A stretch of DNA of 64,000 bases, taken from the NCBI RefSeq assembly GCF_024808875.1, contig NZ_JANUCT010000002.1, positions 62,001 through 126,000 of the forward strand. The letters are read 5' to 3'. Positions 1-8,492 of the stretch are shown in pieces (within the stretch, counting starts at the first letter, position 1; each line of letters begins with the position of its first letter). Origin of the DNA: Methylohalomonas lacus (GTDB lineage: Bacteria > Pseudomonadota > Gammaproteobacteria > Methylohalomonadales > Methylohalomonadaceae). A program made the position numbers and the translations under genes. The notes under the pieces were generated by a model that was not told the origin of the DNA, ran no database searches, and saw only the letters and a program-made list of their open reading frames with translations.

Positions 1-1
1 G

Positions 2-991
2 AAGTACGGCCTCACCGTGCACAACGTACTCGGCATCAAGTTCATTACCAGCGATGGCGAACTGATCGAACTCGGCGGCCAGACGCTGGACTCGCCGGGG
101 CTGGATTTACTGGCCCTGTTCAACGGTTCCGAGGGCATGCTTGGCGTCATCGTCGAGATTACCGTCAAGCTGCTGCCGCAGCCGCCGGTCACGGAAGTGT
201 TGCTGGCGGCTTTCGATGACGTCGGTGCCGCCGGCAACGCGGTCGCCGCGATTATTGCCGCCGGTATCATCCCCGCCGGCCTGGAAATGATGGACCAGGG
301 CATCACCCGCGCGGCCGAGGACTTCGTTCATGCCGGCTACCCGCGCGATGCCGCCGCGATCCTGTTGTGCGAACTCGACGGCATTGCCGAGGAAACCCGG
401 GCCCAGTTGCAGGCCGTTGAACAGATTCTGCGCGACGCCGGCGCCAGCGATATCCGCGTCGCCGCCGACGCCGCCGCGCGGGCACGCTTCTGGGCCGGGC
501 GCAAGGCGGCATTCCCCGCCAGCGGCCGTATCGCCCCAGACTACTACTGCATGGACGGCACCATTCCGCGCAAGTGCATTGCCGAAGTGCTGGAACGCAT
601 CAGCGCTCTGGCGCGCGAACACGAGCTGGAAGTCGTCAACGTGTTTCATGCCGGCGACGGCAACTTGCACCCGCTGGTGCTGTACGACGTCAGCCAGCCC
701 GGCGAGCTCGAGCGCGCCGAGCAGCTCGGCGGCAGAATCCTCGAGGCCTGCGTCGCCGCCGGCGGCACGGTCACCGGCGAACACGGTGTCGGTGTCGAGA
801 AGATCAACCAGATGTGTGTGCAATTCAGCAGCGCCGAGCTGACGCAGTTTCATGCCGTCAAGGCTGCGTTCGACGAACACGGCCTGCTGAATCCCGGCAA
901 GGCAGTGCCGACCCTGAACCGCTGTGCCGAATTCGGCCGCATGCATGTCCACCACGGCCAGATCAGTCACCCGGAACTGGAGCGCTTCTAG
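2..991 (+). CDS. glcD: Glycolate oxidase subunit GlcD, C-terminal part (truncated by window edge)
   Basis: This is the FAD-containing catalytic subunit of glycolate dehydrogenase, which oxidises glycolate to glyoxylate. The frame is open from base 2, so the N-terminal FAD-binding half lies outside the window. The visible 329 residues are the FAD-linked oxidase C-terminal domain: a DGTIPR segment, the HAGDGNLHP motif that lines the active site in this family, and TGEHGVGVEK near the end. The C-terminus LNPGKAVPTLNRCAEFGR is typical of GlcD. The following genes glcE and glcF supply the other two subunits, which makes the identification firm. A downstream gene begins one base after the TAG stop. 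Confidence 0.95.
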   Translation, partial: KYGLTVHNVLGIKFITSDGELIELGGQTLDSPGLDLLALFNGSEGMLGVIVEITVKLLPQPPVTEVLLAAFDDVGAAGNAVAAIIAAGIIPAGLEMMDQGITRAAEDFVHAGYPRDAAAILLCELDGIAEETRAQLQAVEQILRDAGASDIRVAADAAARARFWAGRKAAFPASGRIAPDYYCMDGTIPRKCIAEVLERISALAREHELEVVNVFHAGDGNLHPLVLYDVSQPGELERAEQLGGRILEACVAAGGTVTGEHGVGVEKINQMCVQFSSAELTQFHAVKAAFDEHGLLNPGKAVPTLNRCAEFGRMHVHHGQISHPELERF

Positions 992-992
992 C

Positions 993-1496
993 ATGAATTT
1001 GCCCGACACCGCCCGCGCCGACGCGCTCGGCCTGCTGCAGGCCGAACAGCCGGCAAGCCTGCTGCTCAGTATCACCGACACGGCCCTGAACGAACGCATC
1101 CAGGCCGCGTTGCCGGATACGCCGCTGGAAACGATTGCGCCGGCGGATTTGCCGGATCGCGTTGTCGATTTACCGGTCTATGATGTCATTTTGCTGGTCG
1201 GCGTGATCGAGCAGCTGGACAAGCAAAGTGCGCACATCCTTATTGGCCGGCTGCGCGACCTGCATTCACGCCACCTGTTCCTGCTGGTGCGCACCGGCGA
1301 CCGCTGGACCGGGCTGGCCAGTCACTGGCAACGCAACGACCTGCTGGCGCACGGTTTTACGCTGCTGCACCACTATGACGATGACGGTGACTGGCAACTG
1401 TGCCGCTTCGAGCTCGACACCTACAAGGCGACGCCGGAGTGGCTGAACAGCAAGTACTGGGCGAACCCGGAACTGTTCGGTAAGTACCGCTGGTGA
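993..1496 (+). CDS. DUF6231-like hypothetical protein inside the glc operon
   Basis: A 167-residue protein of unknown function, acidic and leucine-rich, with no signal peptide or membrane segment. It looks like the family I know as DUF6231, found in gammaproteobacteria; I am only moderately sure of that name. The central VYDVILLVGVIEQLDKQSAH stretch resembles a degenerate Rossmann/methyltransferase core (strand then helix), but no SAM-binding glycine motif is visible. The ATG at 993 sits one base after the glcD stop; an upstream in-frame ATG at 924 would overlap glcD by 68 bases and is less likely. The stop TGA overlaps the GTG start of glcE, so it is translated within the glc operon and may have a role in glycolate oxidase assembly (inference). 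Confidence 0.75.
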   Translation: MNLPDTARADALGLLQAEQPASLLLSITDTALNERIQAALPDTPLETIAPADLPDRVVDLPVYDVILLVGVIEQLDKQSAHILIGRLRDLHSRHLFLLVRTGDRWTGLASHWQRNDLLAHGFTLLHHYDDDGDWQLCRFELDTYKATPEWLNSKYWANPELFGKYRW

Positions 1497-2587
1497 CCAC
1501 GACCGCGCCGACCATGGCCGACGGGCTGATCGCCGAACTGCAGGAACGCGTTCGCGCGGCGACGGCCGCCGCAACGCCGCTGGTCATTCATGGCAGCGGC
1601 AGCAAGGCGTTCTGCCGGCCAACGGTCACGGGCGAGCCGCTGGACGTCAGTGGTCTGACCGGCATCGTCGACTACGAACCGACCGAACTGGTCGTCACCG
1701 TGCGCGCCGGCACGCCGCTGGCCGAATTGCAGGCGGCGCTGGCGGCCGAGGGGCAGATGCTGGCGTTCGAACCGCCGGCGTTTGCCGCCACGGCGACGCT
1801 CGGCGGCACGGTCGCCTGTGGCCTGTCCGGGCCGCGCCGGCCGTACGCCGGTGCGTTGCGAGATTTCGTCCTCGGCGTGCGCTGTCTCAACGGCCACGGT
1901 GAAGACCTGCGTTTTGGCGGCCAGGTGATGAAGAACGTCGCCGGCTACGACATCGCCCGGCTGCAGGCCGGCGCCTACGGCCGCCTCGGCGTGTTGCTGG
2001 AGATATCGTTCAAGGTATTGCCGTTGCCGGAAGCCGAAACCACCGTGGCGTTAGAATTATCACCGGCGGCGGCGATCGAGCGCATGAATCGGCTCGCCGG
2101 CCGGCCGTTGCCATTGTCGGCCGCCGCCCATATCGACGGCGGGTTGTACCTGCGTTTTTCCGGCAGCGCCGCCGCCGTGGCCGCTGCGTGCGCCGACTGT
2201 GGGGGCGCGGTGCTGACGGACGCTGCCGCGTTCTGGACGGCCGTGCGCGAGCAGCAGCACGATTTTTTCCAGACCGGGCGCCCGCTGTGGCGCCTGAGCC
2301 TGCCGGCCACCGCTGCCATGCCGGCTATTGATGGAGCCGACGCGGCGGACTGGCTGATCGACTGGGGTGGTGCCCAGCGCTGGTTGCGGGCCGAGGCACC
2401 GGCAACGGCCGTGCACGCCGCGGCGCAGGCGGCCGGCGGCTGGGCACGCGGCTGGCGCGGTGTCGCCGATGATCGGCGCTGGCCGGTGCAGCCGGCGGCC
2501 TTGCAGCAGCTGCAGCACAGGCTGAAGGCGGCCTTCGACCCGGCCGCCGTGTTCAATCACGAAGCCGACGCCGCCGGGGGCACCTGA
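1493..2587 (+). CDS. glcE: Glycolate oxidase FAD-binding subunit GlcE
   Basis: This 364-residue protein is the second flavin subunit of the GlcDEF complex that passes electrons from glycolate toward the quinone pool. The N-terminal half is a PCMH-type FAD-binding domain with a GSGSK loop near residue 35, ATLGGTVACG for pyrophosphate binding and NVAGYDIARL further on. The C-terminal half is shorter than in GlcD, as usual for GlcE. The start is GTG at 1493, overlapping the previous stop as GTGA. The end overlaps glcF by one base (TGATG), so the three proteins are translationally coupled. Confidence 0.93.
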   Translation: MTTTAPTMADGLIAELQERVRAATAAATPLVIHGSGSKAFCRPTVTGEPLDVSGLTGIVDYEPTELVVTVRAGTPLAELQAALAAEGQMLAFEPPAFAATATLGGTVACGLSGPRRPYAGALRDFVLGVRCLNGHGEDLRFGGQVMKNVAGYDIARLQAGAYGRLGVLLEISFKVLPLPEAETTVALELSPAAAIERMNRLAGRPLPLSAAAHIDGGLYLRFSGSAAAVAAACADCGGAVLTDAAAFWTAVREQQHDFFQTGRPLWRLSLPATAAMPAIDGADAADWLIDWGGAQRWLRAEAPATAVHAAAQAAGGWARGWRGVADDRRWPVQPAALQQLQHRLKAAFDPAAVFNHEADAAGGT

Positions 2588-3795
2588 TGCAGACGAAACT
2601 GCCGGCCGATATGGCCGCAACACCGGCCGGACAGGATGCCGATCGCATCCTGCGCAATTGCGTGCACTGTGGTTTCTGCCTAGCGACCTGCCCGACCTAT
2701 CGCCTGCTCGGCGATGAGCTGGACAGCCCGCGCGGGCGCATCTACCTGATCAAGTCGGCGCTCGAGGGTGAGCCCATGACGCGCGAGACCCAGCTGCATC
2801 TGGACCGATGTCTGACCTGCCGCGCCTGTGAGACGACCTGTCCGTCGGGGGTGGAATACGGCCGCCTGCTGGAGATCGGCCGCGACCATGTCGAGCAGCG
2901 GATCCGGCGGCCCTGGTACGAGCGCCTGCAGCGGACCCTGCTGATGAAACTGCTGCCATACCGGGCACGCTTTACGCCGCTGCTGCGGCTGGGGCAGGCC
3001 GCACGGCCGCTGCTTCCGCCGATCCTGAAGCGCCAGGTGCCGCGGCGGCGGCCGGCCGGGCCACTGCCGCAGCGGCAGCATGCCCGGCGCGTCATCCTGT
3101 TTCAGGGTTGCGTGCAGCCGGCGCTGGCGCCGGGCATCAATGCCGCTGCGGCGCGGGTGCTGGATCGCATGGGCGTCAGCTGCGAACAGCCGGCCGCGGA
3201 AGGCTGTTGCGGTGCGATCAACCTGCACCTCGGCGACAACGCACGGGCGCGCGATTTCGCGCGCCGCAATATTGACGCCTGGTGGCCGCTAATCGAGGCC
3301 GGTATTGAGGCGATCGTGGTGACCGCCAGCGGCTGCGGTGTCACCGTTAAGGACTACCCGGCGCTGCTGGCCGATGATCCGGACTACGCCGACCGCGCTG
3401 TGCGCGTCGCCGGGTTGGCCCGCGATCCGGCGGAATACCTGGCCAGCCTGGATCCGGCCCTGCTGCCGCGCCTGCATCAGCGCGTGGCCTTTCAGTCACC
3501 CTGCACGCTACAGCACGGTCAGAAGCTGGCCGGGGTGACGGAAAACCTGCTGGAGAAAATGGGGCTGGAACTGACGCCGGTAGCGGACGGTCATCAATGC
3601 TGTGGTTCGGCGGGCACGTATTCAATCCTGCAGCCGCAACTGGCCCGACCGATACGCGATCGCAAGATCAGGACGCTGGAACAGGGTGACCCGGCGCTGA
3701 TACTGACCGCGAATATCGGTTGCCTGCTGCACCTGCAACAGGCAACCGCGCGCCCGGTCCGGCACTGGATTGAACTGATCGACGAAGCGGACTAG
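2587..3795 (+). CDS. glcF: Glycolate oxidase iron-sulfur subunit GlcF
   Basis: This 402-residue electron-transfer subunit carries two 4Fe-4S ferredoxin motifs: CVHCGFCLATCP about 25 residues in and CLTCRACETTCP about 50 residues later. Two cysteine-rich CCG domains follow, with EGCCG and HQCCG cores, as in heterodisulfide-reductase-like quinone-interacting proteins. This matches GlcF in length and order. It is the last gene of the glc operon. Its TAG stop overlaps, on the opposite strand, the stop codon of the convergent lipoprotein gene, leaving no intergenic space for a terminator. Confidence 0.95.
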   Translation: MQTKLPADMAATPAGQDADRILRNCVHCGFCLATCPTYRLLGDELDSPRGRIYLIKSALEGEPMTRETQLHLDRCLTCRACETTCPSGVEYGRLLEIGRDHVEQRIRRPWYERLQRTLLMKLLPYRARFTPLLRLGQAARPLLPPILKRQVPRRRPAGPLPQRQHARRVILFQGCVQPALAPGINAAAARVLDRMGVSCEQPAAEGCCGAINLHLGDNARARDFARRNIDAWWPLIEAGIEAIVVTASGCGVTVKDYPALLADDPDYADRAVRVAGLARDPAEYLASLDPALLPRLHQRVAFQSPCTLQHGQKLAGVTENLLEKMGLELTPVADGHQCCGSAGTYSILQPQLARPIRDRKIRTLEQGDPALILTANIGCLLHLQQATARPVRHWIELIDEAD

Positions 3796-4241
3796 TTCTG
3801 TGCCACCCAACGGCCGTCGCTTTCGCGGCAGGCCGTGCCGTGGACCACTTCACGCTGGCCATCGATGACCGCCTCGGTCGTGTAGTCGCGGCACGGCCGA
3901 TCGTTGCGCTGGTAGGTTTCGGTCGGCGTCACCGAATAGTTGTGGCCCGTGTCCGGGTTCTCCCAGGTGGAGGCACGGCCGGTGGGTTGTTTCTCCAGCG
4001 CCTGGTTCATCTTCATGCGGTCGACGTCGTCCATGGTCTTGCCGATCGAGCCACCGATATAGCCGCCGACCAGTGTGCCGATGGCAACCGCCGCCAGCTG
4101 ACCGGTGCCGTCACCGATCTGGGAACCGACCGCCGCACCGGCGCCGGCGCCGGCCACGGTGCCGATATCCTGCTTGGTCGGGTTACAGGCTGTCACAACC
4201 AGTGCGCTGGCCAACAGGCCGGTTAAGACGCGTATTTTCAT
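3792..4241 (-). CDS. Glycine-zipper 2TM outer-membrane lipoprotein
   Basis: A 149-residue lipoprotein: a short signal peptide ends in a lipobox VTAC with Cys19. A glycine-zipper region with repeated small residues (GAGAGAAVGSQIGDG, then GGYIGGSIGKTMDD) occupies roughly residues 28-75. A C-terminal domain follows with a WENPDTGHNYSVTP motif and CRDYTTEA, common in Rickettsia 17-kDa-antigen/SlyB-like proteins. The ATG at 4241 is preceded by a strong GGAGGGGG ribosome site. The longer frame to 4355 would put the signal peptide inside the protein and is rejected. Likely role: envelope integrity, in the outer membrane. It converges on glcF with overlapping stops. Confidence 0.85.
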   Translation of the reverse strand: MKIRVLTGLLASALVVTACNPTKQDIGTVAGAGAGAAVGSQIGDGTGQLAAVAIGTLVGGYIGGSIGKTMDDVDRMKMNQALEKQPTGRASTWENPDTGHNYSVTPTETYQRNDRPCRDYTTEAVIDGQREVVHGTACRESDGRWVAQN

Positions 4242-4465
4242 TACAAACCCCCTCCGTATGGGAACCGTTCTTGGTTCGATTTTAGACGTATAGTTGACTG
4301 AATGGATTCCGGAAACAATGTGCAAACCGCATCCCGGATACAGGTTGTCATACATTCTGCGCCAATGGATGGAACGCGGCTACTTTAGTTCAGGGCCCGG
4401 CCTCGACCAGCCGCCGGAATGCTAACCCCATCACAGATTCGACGCGACCGTACGGCGGCACCGTA

Positions 4466-5251
4466 TCATTGTGATGCACCGGGTTGCGCGGCAGGTATAT
4501 CGCCGAATAGGTCGTCATAGCCGGTGGTAGGCGGATCGCCATCATGGATCAGGTTGCTGCGCCTTTGCAGATAGGCCTCACGGGTAAAGATGTACGCATC
4601 AACGGCGGCTTCGTCGCGCATGCGCGTGGCTTCGAGGTGTTCAGCGCGCTTGCTGATGAGACCGAGCGCGGCCACGGGATAGAGAATGCTGCCGGAGACG
4701 TAAAACAGCGGGTTGGTCAGCGTACTGCTGGCGAGATCCGGCGTATGCCGGGTCGAATAGGGGCCGAGCAGGGGCAGGTACAGGTAGGGGCCCGGGTCGA
4801 TCCCCCAGATGGCTAGAGTCTGGCCGAGATCCTCTTCGTGGCGTTTCATGCCGGCCTCGGTGGCAACGTCGAACAGGCCGCCGAGGCCGATGGTCGAGTT
4901 GACGAAGAAGCGTGACAGCCCGGCAAAGCCTGCGTCGACCTTGCCCTGCAGGAACGCGTTCAGGATAACGTTAATGGAGCCGAGGTTGGTGAAGAAGTTC
5001 GCGACCGACGCACGCACCGGTGCCGGCGTGGCGAACACGTAGAATTCCGCCGTCGGCCTGATCAGTGCGTTATCGAGCGTGTCGTTGAACGTGTAGAACG
5101 CGCGGTTGGCCGGCTCCAGCGGATCGCTGTTCGCTTCGCCATTGTCGTGCAGGCTGGCACAACCGGACAACGCCAGACTGAACGCAATCAACAGCGCACC
5201 GGCCAGGTTGCCCGGGCGAACGCGACGCATGTACTGCTTCCCGGCTGACAT
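4466..5251 (-). CDS. mlaA: MlaA (VacJ) outer-membrane phospholipid-transport lipoprotein
   Basis: This 261-residue lipoprotein of the Mla system removes mislocalised phospholipid from the outer leaflet. A signal peptide ends in LSGC with Cys31. The mature part starts with DPLEPANRAFYTFND, then NLGSINVILNAFLQGK and FVNSTIGLGGLFDVA, all hallmarks of MlaA. It is the last gene of a leftward operon hpnH-hpnB-mlaC-mlaA, three bases after mlaC. MlaA normally works with a porin and the MlaC shuttle. Its placement after hopanoid genes suggests that it handles hopanoid-containing or modified lipids (inference; hpn clusters in other bacteria carry similar genes). Confidence 0.93.
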   Translation of the reverse strand: MSAGKQYMRRVRPGNLAGALLIAFSLALSGCASLHDNGEANSDPLEPANRAFYTFNDTLDNALIRPTAEFYVFATPAPVRASVANFFTNLGSINVILNAFLQGKVDAGFAGLSRFFVNSTIGLGGLFDVATEAGMKRHEEDLGQTLAIWGIDPGPYLYLPLLGPYSTRHTPDLASSTLTNPLFYVSGSILYPVAALGLISKRAEHLEATRMRDEAAVDAYIFTREAYLQRRSNLIHDGDPPTTGYDDLFGDIPAAQPGASQ

Positions 5252-5254
5252 CCT

Positions 5255-5890
5255 CTAGTCGTTTTCTGTGCCGCGCGCGAGGCTGTCGATTTTATCCTGC
5301 AGCGTGGCCAGCAGCGCCGCAAACCCGTCCTTCTCGATAATGGCGGTATATTCAGCCCGTTTCAGCGACAGGTCATTCACGCCCTCGGCAGTCACGCTGA
5401 CGATGTGCCAGCGATCATCGCGTTGCTGCAACAGGTAGTCGAAACGCACCGGCTCGTCGTCGGCCGGTTGCATCTCGGTCTTCACCACCTGCCGGTTGCT
5501 GTTTAGTGCCTTACTGCCGAGGTGCGCGAAGGTTTCGCCGTCGTAACTGTTGAAGCGTGCGGCATAGGTTGCGACGGTCAGCCGTGTGAAGACATCGATG
5601 AACTGTTGCTGCTGGTCGTCATCGAGCTCGCGCCAGTGTTGACCGAGTACGACGCGGGCAATGACCGGCAGGTCGAAGGTCTCCCGGATCAACGGTTGCA
5701 GTTTGTCGTAGCGTCCGCGGTAGCCGAGTTCCGGGCCTGCCTGCATGGTCGCTTTCAGTTCGGCATGGAATGCCGCGACGCGATCGCTGGCCGTTGATTC
5801 GGCATGCGCGCTGGCGCTGATGAGCAGCCCTGCCACTAGGGCCGTGAGTAGACCGCGAAGCGGCCACGGGATGGTTGTTGTGCGCGTCAT
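5255..5890 (-). CDS. MlaC/HpnM family periplasmic phospholipid shuttle
   Basis: This 211-residue secreted protein has a cleavable signal peptide ending around SASAHA (residues 25-30). The body fits the MlaC/Ttg2D fold: FDLPVIARVVLGQHW, then FTRLTVATYAARFNSYDGE and a VSVTAEGVNDLSLKRAEYTA tail. In Mla pathways this protein carries phospholipid across the periplasm between MlaA and the inner-membrane MlaFEDB complex. In hopanoid clusters the paralogue is called HpnM. The neighbours hpnB and hpnH favour HpnM, but sequence alone does not separate the two here. No MlaFEDB genes occur in the window. Confidence 0.88.
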   Translation of the reverse strand: MTRTTTIPWPLRGLLTALVAGLLISASAHAESTASDRVAAFHAELKATMQAGPELGYRGRYDKLQPLIRETFDLPVIARVVLGQHWRELDDDQQQQFIDVFTRLTVATYAARFNSYDGETFAHLGSKALNSNRQVVKTEMQPADDEPVRFDYLLQQRDDRWHIVSVTAEGVNDLSLKRAEYTAIIEKDGFAALLATLQDKIDSLARGTEND

Positions 5891-5938
5891 GGATCGGCGA
5901 CCTGTATCGAATTGTCAGTACCTATGGACGTCCGCCAT

Positions 5939-7057
5939 TCAGCCCGGTTCGCTGTAGTGACGCTGTTTCCATTGTGTGCCGTGGCCGCTGATGTGCTGGC
6001 GCGCGGAGTCGAGGGTCATGAGGGCGAACAGGATCGCGGCCAGTGGCAGTGTCAGCAACCATACCAGCGATAGATTGTAGTACAGCAGCGTTGGCCCATA
6101 GCTGAGCGCCATGGCCATGATCGCCACGATGGCCATGGTCTGCACCGGGCCCGGGAAAAACAGTGCGATAAGCGGCACGATGAAGCTGATGCCGAGCAGG
6201 GCCACACAGATCAGCAACAGCCAGGGCGAGTAACGCAGCTGGGTATAGGCCGTGCGACTGACCATCTGCCAGATTGTCGTCAGCGACTCGTAGCAGCGCA
6301 GGCTGATCGCGGCATGGCTCAGTCCCAGCCAGATGCGGCCGCCGTTGCGCTTGATCCGCTGCGCCAGCGTGCAGTCATCGATCAGGGCGCCGCGCAGGCT
6401 CTGCAGGCCGCCGATATTATCGAGGGCGGCCTTTTCCAGCAGAATGCAGCCGCCGGCCGCGGCGGCTAGCCTTGAACCCGGCCGGTTGGCCAGGGCGAAC
6501 GGGTACAGCAACTTGAAAAAATACACGAAGGCCGGCATCAGCAGCTTTTCCCAGGCGCTGACCATGCGCAGGCGCGCCATCAGTGAGACCAGCTGCAGAC
6601 GCTCGCGCCTGAGCTTGTCGAGCAGCCCGCCGACCACGCCAGCCTGCAACAGGATATCGGCGTCCAGCAACAGAATGTAGGGGGTGCTGACCTGGCGGTA
6701 ACCCTGTTCCAGGGCCCACAGCTTGCCGCTCCAGCCGGCCGGCAACGCTGGCGTGCGCAGGATATCGAGGTTTTTCAGGCCCGCGTAGCGACAGGCTGCC
6801 GCGGTACCGTCGGTCGAGTCGTCGTCGATCACGATCACGTTGATATCGGCGGCCTGGGCGCGCAACGCCGTCAGGGTCGAGCCGATCACGTCGGCTTCGT
6901 TGCGGGCCGGGATCAACACGGTGACCTCGCGCAGCGACGGCGTAGGCTGTGCCGTTGGCGTGAAGCGTTCGCGCACCCGCCACGGCTGCCACGGCAGCAA
7001 CAGAACGCTGATCCAGAGACACAGCGCGAGCGTGACCAGGGCGAATGCCGCCATCAT
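5939..7057 (-). CDS. hpnB: Hopene-associated glycosyltransferase HpnB
   Basis: A 372-residue membrane-bound family-2 glycosyltransferase. An N-terminal membrane helix (residues 1-22) is followed by the GT-A core. This shows TVLIPARNEADVIG, VIDDDSTDGT, a LLDADILL metal-binding DxD-like site and GALIDDCTLAQRIKRNGG, which I recall as characteristic of HpnB. At least three C-terminal hydrophobic segments cover about residues 280-360. The acceptor in hopanoid pathways is not settled. It lies between hpnH and mlaC in one leftward operon, and the 70-base gap to hpnH contains a GC-rich imperfect hairpin (7090-7113). Confidence 0.85.
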   Translation of the reverse strand: MMAAFALVTLALCLWISVLLLPWQPWRVRERFTPTAQPTPSLREVTVLIPARNEADVIGSTLTALRAQAADINVIVIDDDSTDGTAAACRYAGLKNLDILRTPALPAGWSGKLWALEQGYRQVSTPYILLLDADILLQAGVVGGLLDKLRRERLQLVSLMARLRMVSAWEKLLMPAFVYFFKLLYPFALANRPGSRLAAAAGGCILLEKAALDNIGGLQSLRGALIDDCTLAQRIKRNGGRIWLGLSHAAISLRCYESLTTIWQMVSRTAYTQLRYSPWLLLICVALLGISFIVPLIALFFPGPVQTMAIVAIMAMALSYGPTLLYYNLSLVWLLTLPLAAILFALMTLDSARQHISGHGTQWKQRHYSEPG

Positions 7058-7126
7058 GAAGCCGGGATCAGGCGCTTGCTGACAGGCATCCGGGGCCGCC
7101 GCTGACGGCCCGGCGACGAACCGGCG

Positions 7127-8254
7127 TCAGGCGACCTTCTGGCTGCTGCAACTGGAACCGCCCTTGTTCTCAGAGACCAGATGCGGCTTGGCCACATCCT
7201 CGTCGCTGTAGCGGACCGGCAGTTCCGGTGCCATCGGCCCGTCGGTGCGCGGTCCCTTGAGAAACACCTTCAGCGCCTTCAGCGGGCTGGCAAAAGTATC
7301 ATCGACTGCCGTCGGTTCATAGCCACAGTGCACCATGCAGTTGGCGCACTTGGGATTGCGGCCGGTGCCCCACTGCTCCCAGTCGACTTCCTCCATCAGC
7401 TGATTGAAGCTGGACGCATAGCCCTCGCCAACCAGCAGGTAGCAGGGTTTCTGCCAGCCGAAGATGTTGCGCGTCGGGTTGCCCCAGGGGGTGCATTCGT
7501 AAGTCTGGTTGCCGGCGAGGAAGTCGAGATACAGCGACGACTGGTTGAAGCGCCATTTCCGGCCCTTGCCAAGCTTGAAGATGTCACGGAACAGCTGCTT
7601 GGTCTCGCTGCGCTTGAGGAACACGTCCTGGCGCGGCGCCCGCTCATACTCGTAGCCGGGCGAGATGGTCGCGCCCTCGACACCGAGTGCCATCATTGTA
7701 TCCATGAACTCGGCTACATCGTTGGCGGTTTCACCCTGGAACAGGGTGCAGTTGACCGTGACCCGAAAGCCACGGTCCAGCGCCTTGCGCACGACCTCGA
7801 CGACCTTGTCGTAGACGCCTTCGCGACAGACCGAGGCGTCATGATGCTCGCGGTTGCCATCGAGGTGGATCGAGAACGTCAGATACGGCGATGGCGTGTA
7901 GTCGTCCATGCGCTTGTCGAGCAGCAGCGCGTTGGTGCACAGGTAGACGAATTTCTTCTTGCGGATATAGCCGTCGACGATCTCCGGCATTTCCTTGTGA
8001 ATCAGCGGTTCGCCGCCGGCGATCGAGACGACCGGAGCGCCGCATTCATCGATCGCTTCCATGCAGTCCTCGTAACTGAGACGCTTTTTCAAGATTTCGT
8101 CGGGGTAGTCGATCTTGCCGCAACCGGCGCAGGCAAGGTTGCACTGGAACAACGGTTCCAGCATCAGCACCAGCGGGTATTTCTTTTCCCGGCGGATTTT
8201 CTTGCCGAGGATGTACTTGCCGACACGATATTGCTGGATCAGGGGTACGCCCAT
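7127..8254 (-). CDS. hpnH: Adenosyl-hopene transferase HpnH (radical SAM)
   Basis: HpnH joins a 5'-deoxyadenosyl group to diploptene/hopene to give adenosylhopane, the first step of C35 bacteriohopanepolyol synthesis. The 375-residue protein has the radical-SAM cluster CNLACAGC (Cys38, Cys42, Cys45). SIAGGEPL follows, then a SPASM-like C-terminal cysteine set with ECTPWGNP and CANCMVHCG. It opens with MGVPLIQQYRVGKYI, as in known HpnH. It is the first gene of the leftward operon and diverges from dxs across about 240 bases. No squalene-hopene cyclase gene is in the window, so the substrate must be made elsewhere. Confidence 0.95.
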   Translation of the reverse strand: MGVPLIQQYRVGKYILGKKIRREKKYPLVLMLEPLFQCNLACAGCGKIDYPDEILKKRLSYEDCMEAIDECGAPVVSIAGGEPLIHKEMPEIVDGYIRKKKFVYLCTNALLLDKRMDDYTPSPYLTFSIHLDGNREHHDASVCREGVYDKVVEVVRKALDRGFRVTVNCTLFQGETANDVAEFMDTMMALGVEGATISPGYEYERAPRQDVFLKRSETKQLFRDIFKLGKGRKWRFNQSSLYLDFLAGNQTYECTPWGNPTRNIFGWQKPCYLLVGEGYASSFNQLMEEVDWEQWGTGRNPKCANCMVHCGYEPTAVDDTFASPLKALKVFLKGPRTDGPMAPELPVRYSDEDVAKPHLVSENKGGSSCSSQKVA

Positions 8255-8492
8255 AGTAAAGATGCTCCAAATTGTTCTTGATAACCACGACTGCCCGGTG
8301 CGCCACGGGCTTGCTTCCGACCAAATGGTAAAGGTTAAGGGATGCCCGTCAAAATGTACAGGTGTGGCATGGGGTTATGCCGTTTGCATCACGCCCTATC
8401 CAGGGACCGTTCAGTCGGCCTGAGATTCCCTTGCACGGTTTTCATGCACTGGTGATAATGGTCGTTTACCTAGATTGATACGGACCCGAGTG

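Noticed and set aside
107-1099. 330-codon open frame on the - strand over glcD
   Set aside because: It is the antisense of a certain gene, kept open by high GC content; its protein is low-complexity and has no family look.
7181-8281. 366-codon + strand frame across hpnH
   Set aside because: Antisense of HpnH, which has an intact radical-SAM motif on the other strand.
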